Position numbers and translations under genes: made by a program | NCBI GenBank assembly: GCA_040954595.2 | Contig: CM082588.2 | Coordinates: 10,416,001-10,480,000, forward strand | Direction: 5' to 3' | Source: Balanoglossus misakiensis | Lineage: Eukaryota; Hemichordata | Length of the DNA: 64,000 nt | Shown here: positions 44,380 through 54,412 of the stretch, piece after piece | Position numbering within the stretch: the first letter of the stretch is position 1 | How the letters are laid out: every line of letters starts with the position of its first letter | The notes under the pieces: model-generated | Databases searched by the model: none | What the model saw: only the letters and a program-made list of their open reading frames with translations | Told to the model about the DNA's origin: nothing

Positions 44380-47300
44380 TACGTGTTCTGCGCCTCACAA
44401 CAGAATTCGGTAAATAAACGAGGCTGTTTGGAAGCAACCATGGAAATTTTAGAACTATCCGTCGATCTACAGAGTCTAGTGGAAAAATGTCTTATGCGCA
44501 TAGGCCTATCATGTGTTCTGCGCCTCACAACAGAAATCGGTAAATAAACGAGGCAGTTTGGAAGCAACCATGGAAATTTTACAGCTATCCGTCGATCTAC
44601 AGAGTCTAGTGGAAAACGTTCTTATGCGCATAGGCCTATATATGTGTTCTGCGCATCACAACAGAATTTTGTAAACAAACGAGGCTGTGTTTGGAAGCAA
44701 CCATGGAAATTTTAGAACTATCTCTCGATCTACAGAGTCTATAGTGGAAAACATTCTTATGCACATATGCCTATCTATGTGTTCTGCGCCTCAAAACAGA
44801 ATTCCGTAAATAAACGAGGCTGTTTGGAAGCAAACATGGAAATTTTAGAACTATCTCTCGATCTACAGAGTATAGTGGGAAACGTTCATATGCACATAGG
44901 CCTATATATGTGTTCTGCGCATCACAACAGAATTTTGTAAACAAACGAGGCTTTGTTTGGAAGCAACCATGGACATTTTAGAACTATCCGTCGATCTACA
45001 GAGTCTAGTGGAAAAATTTCTTATGCGCATGGGCCTATCATGTGTTCTGCGCCTCACAACAGAAATCGGTAAATAAACGAGGCTGTTTGGAAGCAACCAT
45101 GGAAATTTTAGAACTATCCGTCGACCTTCAGCGTCTAGTGGAAAACTTTTTTATGCGCATAGGCCTATCTATGTGTTCAGAGCCTCACAACAGAAATCGG
45201 TAAATAAACGAGGCTGTTTGGAAACAACCATGGAAATTTTAGAACTATCCGTCGATCTAAAAGGTCTAGTGGAAAACGTTCTTATGCGCATAGGCCTATC
45301 TATGTGTTCTGCGCATCACAACAGAATTTTGTAAACAAACGAGGCTGTGTTTTGAGGCAACCATGTATATTTTAGAACTATCTCTCGATCTACAGAGTCT
45401 AGTGGAAAACTTTCTTATGCGCATAGGCCTAGCTATGTGTTCTGCGCATTACAACAGAATTTTGTAAACAAACGAGGTTGTGTTTGGAATCAACCATGGA
45501 AATTTTAGAACTATCCGTCGATCTACAGTGAAAAAGTTTCTTATGCGCATAGGCCTATCATGTGTTCTGCGCATCACTGCAGAATTTTGTAAACAAACGA
45601 GGCTGTGTTTGGAAGCAACCATGGAAATTTTAGAACTATCCGTCGATCTATAGAGTCTAGTGGAAAACGTTCTTATGCGCATAGGCCTATCTATGTGTTC
45701 TGCGCATTACAACAGAATTTGGAAATAAACGAGGCTGTGTTTGGAAGCAACCATGGAAATTTTAGAACTATCCGTCGATCTGCAGAGTCTAGTAAAAAAC
45801 TTTCTTATGCGCATAGGCCTATCACGTGTTCTGCGCCTCACAACAGAAATCGGTAAATAAACGAGGCTGTTTGGATGCAACCATGGAAATTTTAGAACTA
45901 TCCGTCGATCTACAGAGTCTAGTGGAAAAGTTTCTTATGCACATAGGCCTATCTATGTGATCTGCGCATCACAGCAGAATTCGGTAAATAAACAAGGCTG
46001 TTTGAAATCAACCATGGACATTTTAGAACTATCCGTCGATCTACAGAGTCTAGTGGAAAACTTTCTTATGCGCATAGGCCTAGCTATGTGTTCTGCGCAT
46101 CACAAAAGAATTTTGTAAACAAACGAGGCTGTGTTTGGAAGCAACCATGGAAATTTTAGAACTATCTCTCGATCTACAGAGTCTATGGAAATTTTAGAAC
46201 TATCCGTCGATCTACAGTGAAAAAGTTTCTTATGCGCATAGGCCTATCATGTGTTCTGCGCATCACTGCAGACTTTTGTAAACAAACGAGACTGTGTTTG
46301 GAAGCAACCTTGGAAATTTTAGAACTATCTCTCGATCTACAGAGTCTAGTGGAAAACTTTCTAATGCGCATAGGCCTATCACGTGTTCTGCGCCTCACAA
46401 CATAATTCGGTAAATAAACGAGGCTGTTTGGAAGCAAGTATGGATATTTTAGAACTATCCGTCGATCTACAGAGTCTAGTGGAAAAATTCTTATGCGCAT
46501 AGGCCTATCATGTGTTCTGCGCATCACAACAGAATTCATTAAATAAACGAGGCTGTTTGGAAGCAACCATGGACATTTTAGAACTATCCGTCGATCTACA
46601 GAGTCTAGTGGAAAAATTTCTTATGCGCATAGGCCTATCATGTGTTCTGCGCCTCACAACAGAAATCGGTAAATTAACGAGGCTGTTTGGAAGCAACCAT
46701 GGCAATTTTAGAACTATCCGTCGATCTACAGAGTCTAGTGGAAAACTTTCTTATGCGCATAGGCCTATCACGTGTTCTGCGCCTAACAACAGAATTCGGT
46801 AAATAAACGAGGCTGTTTGGAAGCAACTATGGAAATTTTAGAACTACCCGTCGATCTACAGAGTCTAGTGGAAAAATTTCTTATGCGCATAGTCCTATCA
46901 TGTGTTCTGCGCATCACAACAGAATTCGGTAAATAAACGAGGCTGTTTGGAAGCAACCATTGAAATTTTACAACTATCCGTCGATCTACAGAGTATAGTG
47001 GAAAACTTTCTTATGCGTATAGGCCTATCATGTGTTCAGCGCCTCACAACAGAAATCGGTAAATAAACGAGGCTGTTTAGAAGCACCCATGTAAATTTTA
47101 GAACTATCCATCGATCTACAGAGTCTAGTGGAAAACGTTCTTTTGCGCATAGGCCTATCTATGTGTTCTGCGCATCACAAAATAATTTTGTAAACAAACG
47201 AGGCTGTTTGGAAGCAACCACGGAAATTTTTGAACTATCTCTCGATCTACACAGTCTAGTGGAAAAATTTCTTATGAGCATGGGCCTATCATGTGTTCTG

Positions 47301-47831
47301 CGCCTCACAACAGAAATCGGTAAATAAACGAGGCTGTTTGGAAGCAACCATGGAAATTTTAGAACTATCCGTCGATCTTCAGCGTCTAGTGGAAAACTTT
47401 CTTATGCGCATAGGCCTATCTATGTGTTCAGCGCCTCACAACAGAAATCGGTAAATAAACGAGGCTGTTTGGAAACAACCATGGAAATTTTAGAACTATC
47501 CGTCGATCTAAAAGGTCTAGTGGAAAACGTTCTTATGCGCATAGGCCTATCTATGTGTTCTGCGCATCACAACAGATTTTTGTAAACAAACGAGGCTGTG
47601 TTTTGAGGCAACCATGGATATTTTAGAACTATCTCTCGATCTACAGAGTCTAGTGGAAAACTTTCTTATGCACATAGGCCTATCTATGTGTTATGTGCCT
47701 CACAACAGAATTCGGTAAACAAACGAGGTTGTTTGGAAGCAACCATGGGCATTTTGGAACTATCCGTCGATCCACAGAGTCTAGTGGAAAACGTTCTTAT
47801 GCGCATAGGCCTATCTATGTGTTCTGCGCAT
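44380..47831 (+). repeat. Diverged and truncated right edge of the satellite
   Basis: Monomers here carry many private substitutions, and no long higher-order block is evident. Several are shortened: at about 45,530 and 46,215 the GTCTAGTGG segment is missing (CTACAGTGAAAAAG). Near 46,186 one monomer fuses into the next (GAGTCTATGGAAATTTTAG). The last recognisable monomer ends at 47,831. Only a pair of similar segments (about 45.1-45.4 and 47.3-47.6 kb, sharing CTTCAGCGTCTAG or AAAAGGTCTAG) hints at an older duplication. Confidence 0.9.
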
Positions 47832-48884
47832 TTTACTTTTGCCACTCCACTCAAAGTAAGCATCGGTGTGGTGGTGTGGCAAGTAGTCTGCCCTTGTACA
47901 CTAGACAAACCAGGCAATAAATGAAATGTAGCGAAGAATGGAGGGGTGGGTGTGGGATGGGGTGTCCCCCTCCCATATTAGAAAATCTTGTAAAATTAAG
48001 GGCGCGAAACTGCAATTTTGTGGACTCAAAGCAAAAGTTTTGCGGCAAAAGTATGTGACCCCCTAAACGTTTAAAAAAAAAAGATTACCCCCACTTTCGG
48101 ACTTCAAAATTTAAGTGACCCCCCCCCCCCCCCCTGGATTTTGCCGCCCCACCCGGCCGTAAAAACTGAATGGTCCCTTACCCATATACGCGACTTCCAT
48201 TAATAAATTTGAAGAATAAGAGATCCTCTCCGTAAATAGGCCTTATTGGGGGTCAAAACTACCGAAAGAAGACCCTGCCCCAACTCCCCTTTAAACCAAC
48301 TAATTCACACCGGGTTAGTTTTGTTTCTTTCATATTTGAATGAGAATTAAAATGCCGCAGGAAATTCTGCTGGCGTCCTTAGGATACGAGATCGGGAACT
48401 TTCAAAAGTTCCGCAGAATATACCCCAAGAGGGCGCTGTTGCTGACCTTCGACCCGTTTCCTTTGACCAGTTCTGTGTCTTCGTTGTAAACACATGTGTG
48501 ACACGCAGGCTAGAGAATCTGCCAGTTTTTTCTGTCGTCAACTCCAATGTCGCCTTTTCTATGGACGTTAGTTGGCCAGTGTTTGTTACACATCCAGGAC
48601 GGTGTCATATTTCTCTGAAAGAATAGCGGAAAACATGCAAAGCCAAGGAGCGAGCAAGTACCAGCTGTTTTCTGCAAGTCATGGGTTCAGGCCCCCACAC
48701 TGTCCACCATCATTATTCCTATATACAGATTTGGCGGAGTGAGTATTGAAACATTACAGTATTTAGTGTGTTTTAAGATATCACTGATAGTTTTCACGAC
48801 TTAATGTGTGGGTAGAATCACATTCATCGCGATAACGTTACTGTAGTCCCCTGATTCAGTCCGTAAACAAGGTAAGCTTGAGAC
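47832..48884. other. Non-satellite flank, no gene recognised
   Basis: Sequence changes abruptly to single-copy-looking DNA. It holds a run of 16 C at 48,119-48,134 within a G/C-tract-rich stretch (47,940-48,180). The antisense of that stretch loosely resembles 49,980-50,130 and is probably a dispersed low-complexity repeat. A short open frame on the minus strand (48,347-48,547) has no recognisable features. I see no confident exon. Confidence 0.5.
48423..48437 (+). promoter_or_regulatory. CTCF-like motif about 0.6 kb outside the satellite
   Basis: CCCCAAGAGGGCGCT matches about 12 of 15 positions of the bilaterian CTCF core (CCACCAGGGGGCGCT form). It lies between the array edge and the first candidate exon, where an insulator would make sense. 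One motif by eye is weak evidence, and similar GGGCGC strings occur in some transposons. Confidence 0.3.
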
Positions 48885-49070
48885 ATGGACGATCGACAAT
48901 CAGTTTCCGCTGTTGATTTCGCCCTATCGCAACTTAGTAACTGGGGCCGAGTGATGCTCCATTATTTAAAGTTCATGACTATTGACACCAATTGCAAAAT
49001 ATCAATGTTAAGGCGTGCTTTCAGAGAATATTCAACCAGAAAACCGACAACAATTGATGACCTCATGTGA
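48885..49070 (+). CDS. Candidate first coding exon or small ORF (61 aa), unknown
   Basis: The ATG at 48,885 opens 61 codons beginning MDDRQSVSAVDF and ending PTTIDDLM before a TGA. The peptide has an ordinary amino-acid mix, with a likely helical middle (LSQLSNWGRVMLHYLKF). A splice-donor-like AAG|GTAAGC sits just upstream, so the ATG could also be intronic. A weak donor, CTCAT|GTGACC, at the end of the frame would leave it in phase 2. That is the phase needed by the exon at 55,211, which is why I suspect it may be the start of that gene. I recognise no family, and the frame could be chance. Confidence 0.25.
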   Translation: MDDRQSVSAVDFALSQLSNWGRVMLHYLKFMTIDTNCKISMLRRAFREYSTRKPTTIDDLM

Positions 49071-49454
49071 CCTTTACTGGTTGAATCAGGCGACCACTGC
49101 AGTGTGATTCCAACGTTTGTGGGAAGACCACAGGGAGCTCTTCCTCCTGCTTTGCAGTGTGTGTGTGTTTGTTTAATATAAAAATGTGTGACAAAAATAT
49201 GTATGTTTACAAATATTGTCAAGATTGTTTGTTTGTTGAGAGGTTAAGGGGAGTAACCCTTTCTGTTCAATATACCCACAAAGGTGAACAAATTTGTAAA
49301 CAAACATATTTTTCACAGAGTAGTTTTATTATATCCGCATTGCATCCAGCATGATCGCAGAAAACATCACCAATAAACCAAAATTGGAGTTGATGGCTTG
49401 GCTTTATTTGGGACTATCATTGTTTGGTTATAGTCCATGGGCCAGAGACCGACA
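49071..49454. other. Intergenic or intronic, nothing recognised
   Basis: There is a short GT-rich stretch at about 49,157-49,172 and AT-rich sequence. The short open frames on both strands look like chance. Confidence 0.5.
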
Positions 49455-49535
49455 TGTAGTCATGCAGAATTAATTTTATGTGTTCTAAATAATTATTTTA
49501 GCTTATCTTTGTTGGAAATAATTTTGCCAACATCT

Positions 49536-49660
49536 CGAATTATTTTTACGTGTAGACTCGAATTAATTTCAGGTGTAGTGTCGAATTAATATCACGTGTT
49601 TTGTCGAATTAATTTCACGTGTTGTGTCGAATTAATTTTACATTGTGTCAAATTAATATT
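49536..49660 (+). repeat. Minisatellite of ~22-bp units with E-box cores
   Basis: Six tandem units of the form TCGAATTAAT-TTCACGTGT-GTG fill the left arm of the foldback-like element. Several contain CACGTG, the palindromic E-box. The right arm has about three inverted units (50,808-50,880), so copy number has diverged between arms. Confidence 0.75.
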
Positions 49661-50261
49661 GCCCCCACAATCCTTTGCGCTTAAATCAAGATGGCGGCGG
49701 CTGAGCATGTCTTTCTCGCCGCATAAAGTTCGAAAAAGGGGCCGTTGTACAAGTTGTGAGACGTTTTGGGGGGAATTCAATGTTTTTAATTATTTTTTGT
49801 AGTCATGCAGAATTAATTTTATGTGTTCTAAATAATTATTTTAGCTTATCTTTGTTAGAAATAATTTTGCCAACATATCGAATTCTTTTTACGTGTAGAC
49901 TTGAATTAATTACAGGTGTAGTGTCGAATTAATATCATCTTTTACAAGATAGATAGGTGATGTGTTTTGCTCTGTGAAAGAAAATGGAGGGGGAGGGTGT
50001 TTAAAATTTTGGCAGTTCGGAAGGGGGATTTGTAAATATTTCGGGTTGTGTCGGGGGGAGGGGGGGGGCATGTGAAAATTAGCGGTAAAATTTTTTAATT
50101 CTCTCGCCCACCCCCCCCCCCCCCACCCTCCAATGGTGTTTGTGAATGCAGCCTACAGAGGAGGTGGAGACTTCGGGGTCTGCCCCTTTACTATCTATGC
50201 CCCACACCCTATCTTATCAGTTGTAAATCTAGAATGCAAGCTATCATTAAATATGGTTATG

Positions 50262-50285
50262 TAGAGAGAGACTTTGTCTTTTTAA
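50262..50285 (-). mobile_element. Relic terminus of a TTAA-type MITE family
   Basis: The string AGAGAGAGACTTTGTCTTTTTAA matches, in the same orientation, the right end of the palindromic MITE at 55,512-55,867 (GAGAGAGACTTTGTCCCTTTAA). No partner end was found nearby, so this is a solo relic or chance similarity. Confidence 0.4.
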
Positions 50286-50954
50286 TTTAAATTTATTTAA
50301 ACAAAACTTGAGTTTACAAGGAAATTTTAAGGAATATTTTATTCGCCGTTTCCTGGGATCTGGGCCCTACAGCTATTTCTTAGTTCTGAAAATAACAAAT
50401 TAACACAATTTTTGTATGTTCAGATGTCAAAATTTATTCAATCAAGGCGAATTGGCAACGCGGGGCAACAGCTTGCTCTGTGTACAGGTCTGTGTGTTCC
50501 CGCCATGACACGGCCTCCACGCCAAGAACACTGTACGCAGAGCTGGGCTATACCATAGCAAGGCTGGCGATTACACCAACTGGTAGTGGTTTTGAGTGGT
50601 TTGACTAGAAAATTCTGTCTGTAGACCAAAACTCGTGGACCGATCGCCGTTTTCGAGCACACTGCATTTATATTGGACAGCAAATCGCCCCAAAACGTTT
50701 CACAACTTGTACAACGGCCCCTTTTTTAACTTTATGCGGCGAGAAAGACATGCTCAGCCGCCGCCATCTTGATTTACGCGCAAAGGATTGTAAGGGCAAT
50801 ATTATTTGACAACGTGAAATTAATTCGACACAACACGTGAAATTAATTCGAGTCTACACATAAAAATAATTCGAGATGTTGGCAGAATTATTTCTAACAA
50901 AGATAAGCTAAAATAATTATTTAGAACACATAAAATTAATTCTGCATGACTACA

Positions 50955-52169
50955 AAAAAATAATTAAAGCACATAAAAAATAATTCTATATACTGGTAAA
51001 ATTAATTCTAACATGTTTTATTAATAAACTACAATTTTGACCAGAACGGGCCCTCATAGATACCGGTAGTACATGTAACTTTGGGTGTTTTTCTCAATGT
51101 TTATAATGTGTTTTGATTGCCTGTTCTACTTGTTTCTGAACATAGTTAAAGCTTCATTAGCTGTAACTTTTCACTTTGTTTTCAGTATTTTTGTTTTAAG
51201 TATTTACTGCAGTGTCTTCTTCAGATCCCTGAATCATGATGAAATATAGGTGTGTCTGTTCAGTATTGTTATTGTGAATTTGAATTCAAGTCTGGACTAG
51301 AATTCATTTCAATAGCCGTTACACACATACAGGTTATGCTGACAAGTGGAGTTCTGTGTAGAGCATGTGTAACAGTTAATGTCCCTTTAAATATCACATA
51401 CATACATCTGTCTAGTTTTGTACATGCAACTCACACGTATGTTATATTTATTGATTGACTGTCAAATATCATCCTGTTGTTTGATTAAATGTAAATGTTG
51501 TATGTTGTAGAATAGAAAGCACAATTCTTCTAGTTCCATAGATATCAGTGCTCATTTTAAAGCTGAAAGTGACATTTTCAACACTAAATGCAAGGAAATG
51601 TAACTAAATATTTTAATTTTGCAGTCAAAATGCAACACAGTCAGCTCCGAACTGCATTTAAAATCCAAACACATGGTGTTATATTCTTGGTAATAAGCAA
51701 AGATCTGTATCCTATCCACAAAGTATATATCATACACACAGTATTATCTTAATAACTATAATACAGCTATGAAATTGCTAGAAACATTGTAATATTTGGA
51801 TGAATTTAAAGAAAAATAATTATATTTATATTAACAGTATGTAAAAGTTACGAAGATTTAGCGTTGAATGATGTTGTGATGTCTGTAAGAGCTGTTCCAA
51901 TACAAGGTGAACGAATTTCAAAACCTTTTGTTCAATCAACCTTTCTACTGACCTGTGATTCCAAAAGTTATTGAAATATCATTACACATTTACCTGTATA
52001 TAGTGCAGACTATAAATAGAGCACACTCTGGAAAGGAGTTATGTAATTAATATCTCTATCATGTGAGTGACATCATTTTAAGGGCCACTGACCACCCCAC
52101 CTGTGACAATTTGCTAGGGGGTGCGAACATCTCAACAGGAGGTGAATCCCTCCATGCCATGTCTGGGTA

Positions 52170-52170
<1 letters not shown>
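50955..52170. other. Non-coding, nothing recognised
   Basis: AT-rich sequence. The first 60 bases continue the AATTAATTCT-type pattern of the foldback-like element. The open frames at 51,252-51,458 (+) and 51,552-51,737 (-) are short, low in coding character and lack homology I can name. Confidence 0.5.
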
Positions 52171-52204
<34 letters not shown>

Positions 52205-52266
52205 CTTTCATTCATTCATTCAGTGAGTCAGTCAGTTAGTCAGTCAGTCAGTCCGTCAGTCAGTCA
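52171..52266 (+). repeat. Compound tetranucleotide microsatellite
   Basis: Consecutive runs of (TTGA)n, (ATTC)n and (GTCA)n with minor interruptions. Confidence 0.95.
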
Positions 52267-52749
52267 TATTAATTAATTCATTAAGGCATATAAACGATAT
52301 AGCTAGCCTATTGTGATAGGAATGGGCTAACACCCTTGTCATATAAACTTTGGCGAAGCGATCCCAAGCTCAGCTAAGGTAGATGGGAGGGACCTGAATC
52401 ACATGTGCCCATCATAATGAAAGCTGCCAACCCTCTTAGAATGATACTACGGCCTATACGTTGATCACCTGATCGCATCGCCCTGTCACACTTGGCTATG
52501 GGCTACTGTTCATGTATGATAAAGGGGTTATTACACTAAGTTTGGTCGATAACGTGACGCATCCTCGTGATGTCCATAATATGGACATCCCTTACGAAAA
52601 AAGGGCCTGCTGCAAACTCCTCCCGCAAATCTGCAGCAGGATTCTGCGAACTCACTGCAAACTGCTGCTGCAAAGTGGCAAACAGTCCTGATTTTACCAT
52701 GCAAATTAGGGGACTTGCAAATTTGTTGCAAACTTCCAGCAACAAGATT

Positions 52750-52855
52750 TTGAATACTGCAGTGAGTTCACAGGAATTTGAATACTGCAGTGAGTTCACA
52801 GCAATCAAGATTGCCACCTTGAAAATTTGAACATTGCAGTGAGTTTGCAGCAAGA
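52750..52855 (+). repeat. Minisatellite inside the 2.39-kb element
   Basis: The unit TTTGAATACTGCAGTGAGTT plus CACAG occurs twice in direct contact. A third, diverged copy (TTTGAACATTGCAGTGAGTT) follows about 25 bases later. Confidence 0.8.
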
Positions 52856-53004
52856 CAATTAACTAGGGGTACCATTGAACCACCCACCCCCACCCCCCAT
52901 AAAACCTCAGAGACAAGCAAACTATAATTAACAGTTTTTATTTAAAAAAAAATCTATTTTAATCACAGGGTTAAGAAATCTAAAAAATCAACATGGTAAA
53001 ACTA

Positions 53005-53232
53005 CACACTACAAAAATTGGTTTTCAAAAAATAAAAAAGCTACACTACAAATATAAACACCACAACTTGCTCCTCTGCAAAAAATGTTTTTCCAATATA
53101 AAAAACTACACTACAAACAACTTGCTACTCTAATTTTTTTTCAATATAAAAAAAACTACACTACAAACTTGCTACTCTACAATTTTTTTCCAATATAAAA
53201 AACTACACTACAAACTTCCTACTCTACTACAC
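53005..53232 (+). repeat. AT-rich tandem repeat, ~47-60 bp units
   Basis: Four imperfect copies of a unit containing CAATATAAAAAACTACACTA, then CAAACTTGCTACTCTA and a T-rich run. It directly abuts the stop codon of the putative terminal minus-strand exon. Confidence 0.8.
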
Positions 53233-53333
53233 TCTGTTTTTATTTAAGACAGCCCGTTTGCATGTGGCGCATTTCGCGTTGAATGCATGGATCAGCTCTT
53301 TTGTTGACATCTTCAGTTTGTTGACACCAAATA
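53227..53333 (-). CDS. Putative terminal exon, minus-strand BEN-like gene
   Basis: A strong acceptor, a pyrimidine tract ending TTTTTCAG, precedes 53,333 on the minus strand. Two frames are open. One, reading FGVNKLKMSTKELIHAF then NAKCATCKRAVL, ends at TAG 53,229-53,227 and looks the more protein-like. Its pattern of K-x-L, then a helix, then K-C-x-x-x-K-R recalls the C-terminal part of BEN domains. The other is the one entered if the preceding exon is spliced at its canonical donor (phase 2), and it ends sooner at a TAA. The likely protein frame is therefore one base out of register with the canonical splice, which suggests decay or a non-standard junction. An AATAAA lies at the end of the segment. 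Confidence 0.35.
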
Positions 53334-53731
53334 CTGAAAAAGAGAAGAATAAACACATATCAGTTACACCATGCAGTAATAAGGAGAAGATTGCCAAGCA
53401 TAATTGTTACATATGCAGTTGCCCAATACGAGTAATTTCCACCAACCGGAAGTCACACAATTCAACTAAAATTCAGGAAAAAAACTTAATATCATTCAGG
53501 TACAAAAACTGTTGACCTAACTGATAAATTTCATCGAGTGTATTTGTAGTAGATGGTCAGAACAAATAAAATGAAATGTATAAGGATGAGATGCACCTTT
53601 ATAATGATATTTATTTTGAATCCAGTGAATATGGGATAGCCAATCAAAGAATTTCACTCCAGGGACATGCAAAAAATGTCATTATCATAGAATACAATCA
53701 TTTCGACATTTTAAAGAAACCTTTTACTTAC

Positions 53732-53967
53732 AAGTCAGTGCCGTTACAACATGCTGGTAGGGTGTTCCAATAAATGCGCTGGTATTCTTCCCGCTCAGTT
53801 GTTCGGGTTTTAAACAACCCATCCATCAGCTTTTTTATGACGTAAGATGGCGGCTTGTTCTTGCATCTACCTAAAGTTATGCTCAACCAGGCAGATGGAA
53901 TCGCTACGTTGGAGTTGGAAAGCCGTTCATATTGCAGTGGCAGAGGCTCGCCCTCGTCTAGAATCAC
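53732..53967 (-). CDS. Internal exon of a minus-strand gene, possible BEN domain
   Basis: A 236-bp segment, open throughout in one frame only, is bounded by TTTCAATCAG| and |GTAAGTAAAAGG on the minus strand. The product begins VILDEGEPLPLQYERLS, continues NVAIPSAWLSITLGRCKNKP, then VIKKLMDGLFKTRTT. The order (I-P-x-x-x-L, then K-x-P, then a helix ending L-M-x-x-L-F, then a polar loop) resembles the start of BEN domains, which in other proteins act in DNA binding and chromatin silencing. This is a by-eye family guess. Joined to the upstream exon (54,303-54,412) at canonical sites it would hit a TGA at once, so an undetected exon lies between them or the copy is broken. It sits wholly inside the TIR-bounded element. 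Confidence 0.5.
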
Positions 53968-54302
53968 CTGATTGAAATTAAAAAGAGTACCAATAATTAT
54001 TACATTGGTGTGAAAGTCATTTAGTACTCACAAAATTCAATCCCCACTTACTTACAAAGAGAAGGCTAAATGATTGCATTCAGAATAAACATGACCTATG
54101 TCAACAAATTCATTGAGAAAAAAAAATGTTTCCCTGTTAAAAGCAACAAATTTACATAATTAAACTGTGTATTAAAATGCAAGCATGGGATAACATGAGG
54201 TACTAAAGAGAAGGGGTGTATTATGCATGTATATACTGACGTGGACTGGGGGGATGCAGAAGTGTGAGCGATGGCGTGCTTACATGAAGAACTGACACTT
54301 AC

Positions 54303-54412
54303 ATAGTTTGCCCTGGGAATGATTTACCCTCGTTTGGGCGTGTAATGACTATCCTCAGAGAAGCCTTTTGATGCACAGGTGTGTACACAGCACTGGCGTG
54401 TTTTCTCAGCTT
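54303..54412 (-). CDS. Upstream exon of the minus-strand gene inside the element
   Basis: On the minus strand TTTTGCAG| precedes an open segment encoding KLRKHASAVYTPVHQKAS, then LRIVITRPNEGKSFPGQ. A donor |GTAAGTGTC follows at 54,302. Only one frame is open and it leaves in phase 2, while the next exon must be entered in phase 0. A possible extra exon between them (about 54,057-54,135, after TTTTAACAG) is open in the right entry phase, but it also leaves in phase 2. No start exon was found between here and the element end at 54,910. Confidence 0.4.

Larger units (their letters stand above)
1..47831 (+). repeat. Satellite array, ~130-135 bp monomer, ~365 copies
   Basis: Every stretch of this region is the same unit repeated head to tail. 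Landmarks in order are AAACGAGGCTGT, TTGGAAGCAACCATGG, TCGATCTACAGAGTCT, TATGCGCATAGGCCTAT and CACAACAGAA. Two main length classes are visible: about 131 bp (CTGTTTGG, TCTAGTGG) and about 135 bp (CTGTGTTTGG, TCTATAGTGG); the two classes are interspersed, often next to each other. All copies point the same way and I saw no foreign insertion. The array begins mid-monomer at base 1, so its left end is outside the window. The right end is sharp: the monomer stops after TGCGCAT at 47,831. I do not recognise the family by name. Such arrays are typical of centromeric, pericentromeric or subtelomeric heterochromatin; which one applies here is inference. Confidence 0.98.
49455..50954. mobile_element. 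Foldback-like element with long inverted arms
   Basis: The left arm (49,455 to about 49,772) and right arm (about 50,687-50,954) are inverted copies. Both begin from the outside with TGTAGTCATGCAGAATTAAT. They then share the GATAAGCTAAAATAATTATTT block, a short tandem array, AAGATGGCGGCGGCTGAGC, and an inner ACAACTTGTACAACGG block. The arms differ in length because the internal tandem units differ in number. A further direct partial copy of the left arm lies at 49,784-49,945. The interior (49,945-50,690) contains G and C tracts (14 C at 50,111-50,124) and no recognisable transposase. I could not find a clear target-site duplication. It looks like a non-autonomous foldback element. Confidence 0.7.

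Noticed and set aside
1-47831. Dozens of 60-127 aa open frames on both strands
   Set aside because: They recur with the monomer period, change frame with single-base differences, and exist on both strands at once. They are a by-product of a repeat with few stop codons.
1-47831. CRISPR array
   Set aside because: Monomers are contiguous with no unique spacers, and the surrounding DNA is clearly eukaryotic.
1-47831. CENP-B box in TGTTTGGAAGCAACC
   Set aside because: Only the TTGGAA core resembles it. The essential TTCG and CGGG parts are absent.
49596-49802. ORFs inside the left foldback arm
   Set aside because: They are translations of the 22-bp tandem units and are open on both strands.
52567-52853. 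Overlapping ORFs on both strands at the left end of the 2.39-kb element
   Set aside because: They cover the minisatellite and subterminal repeats, and are open on both strands for compositional reasons.
53844-53854. A third YY1-type motif AAGATGGCGGC
   Set aside because: It lies inside the minus-strand exon and is explained by coding for K-P-P-S-Y.
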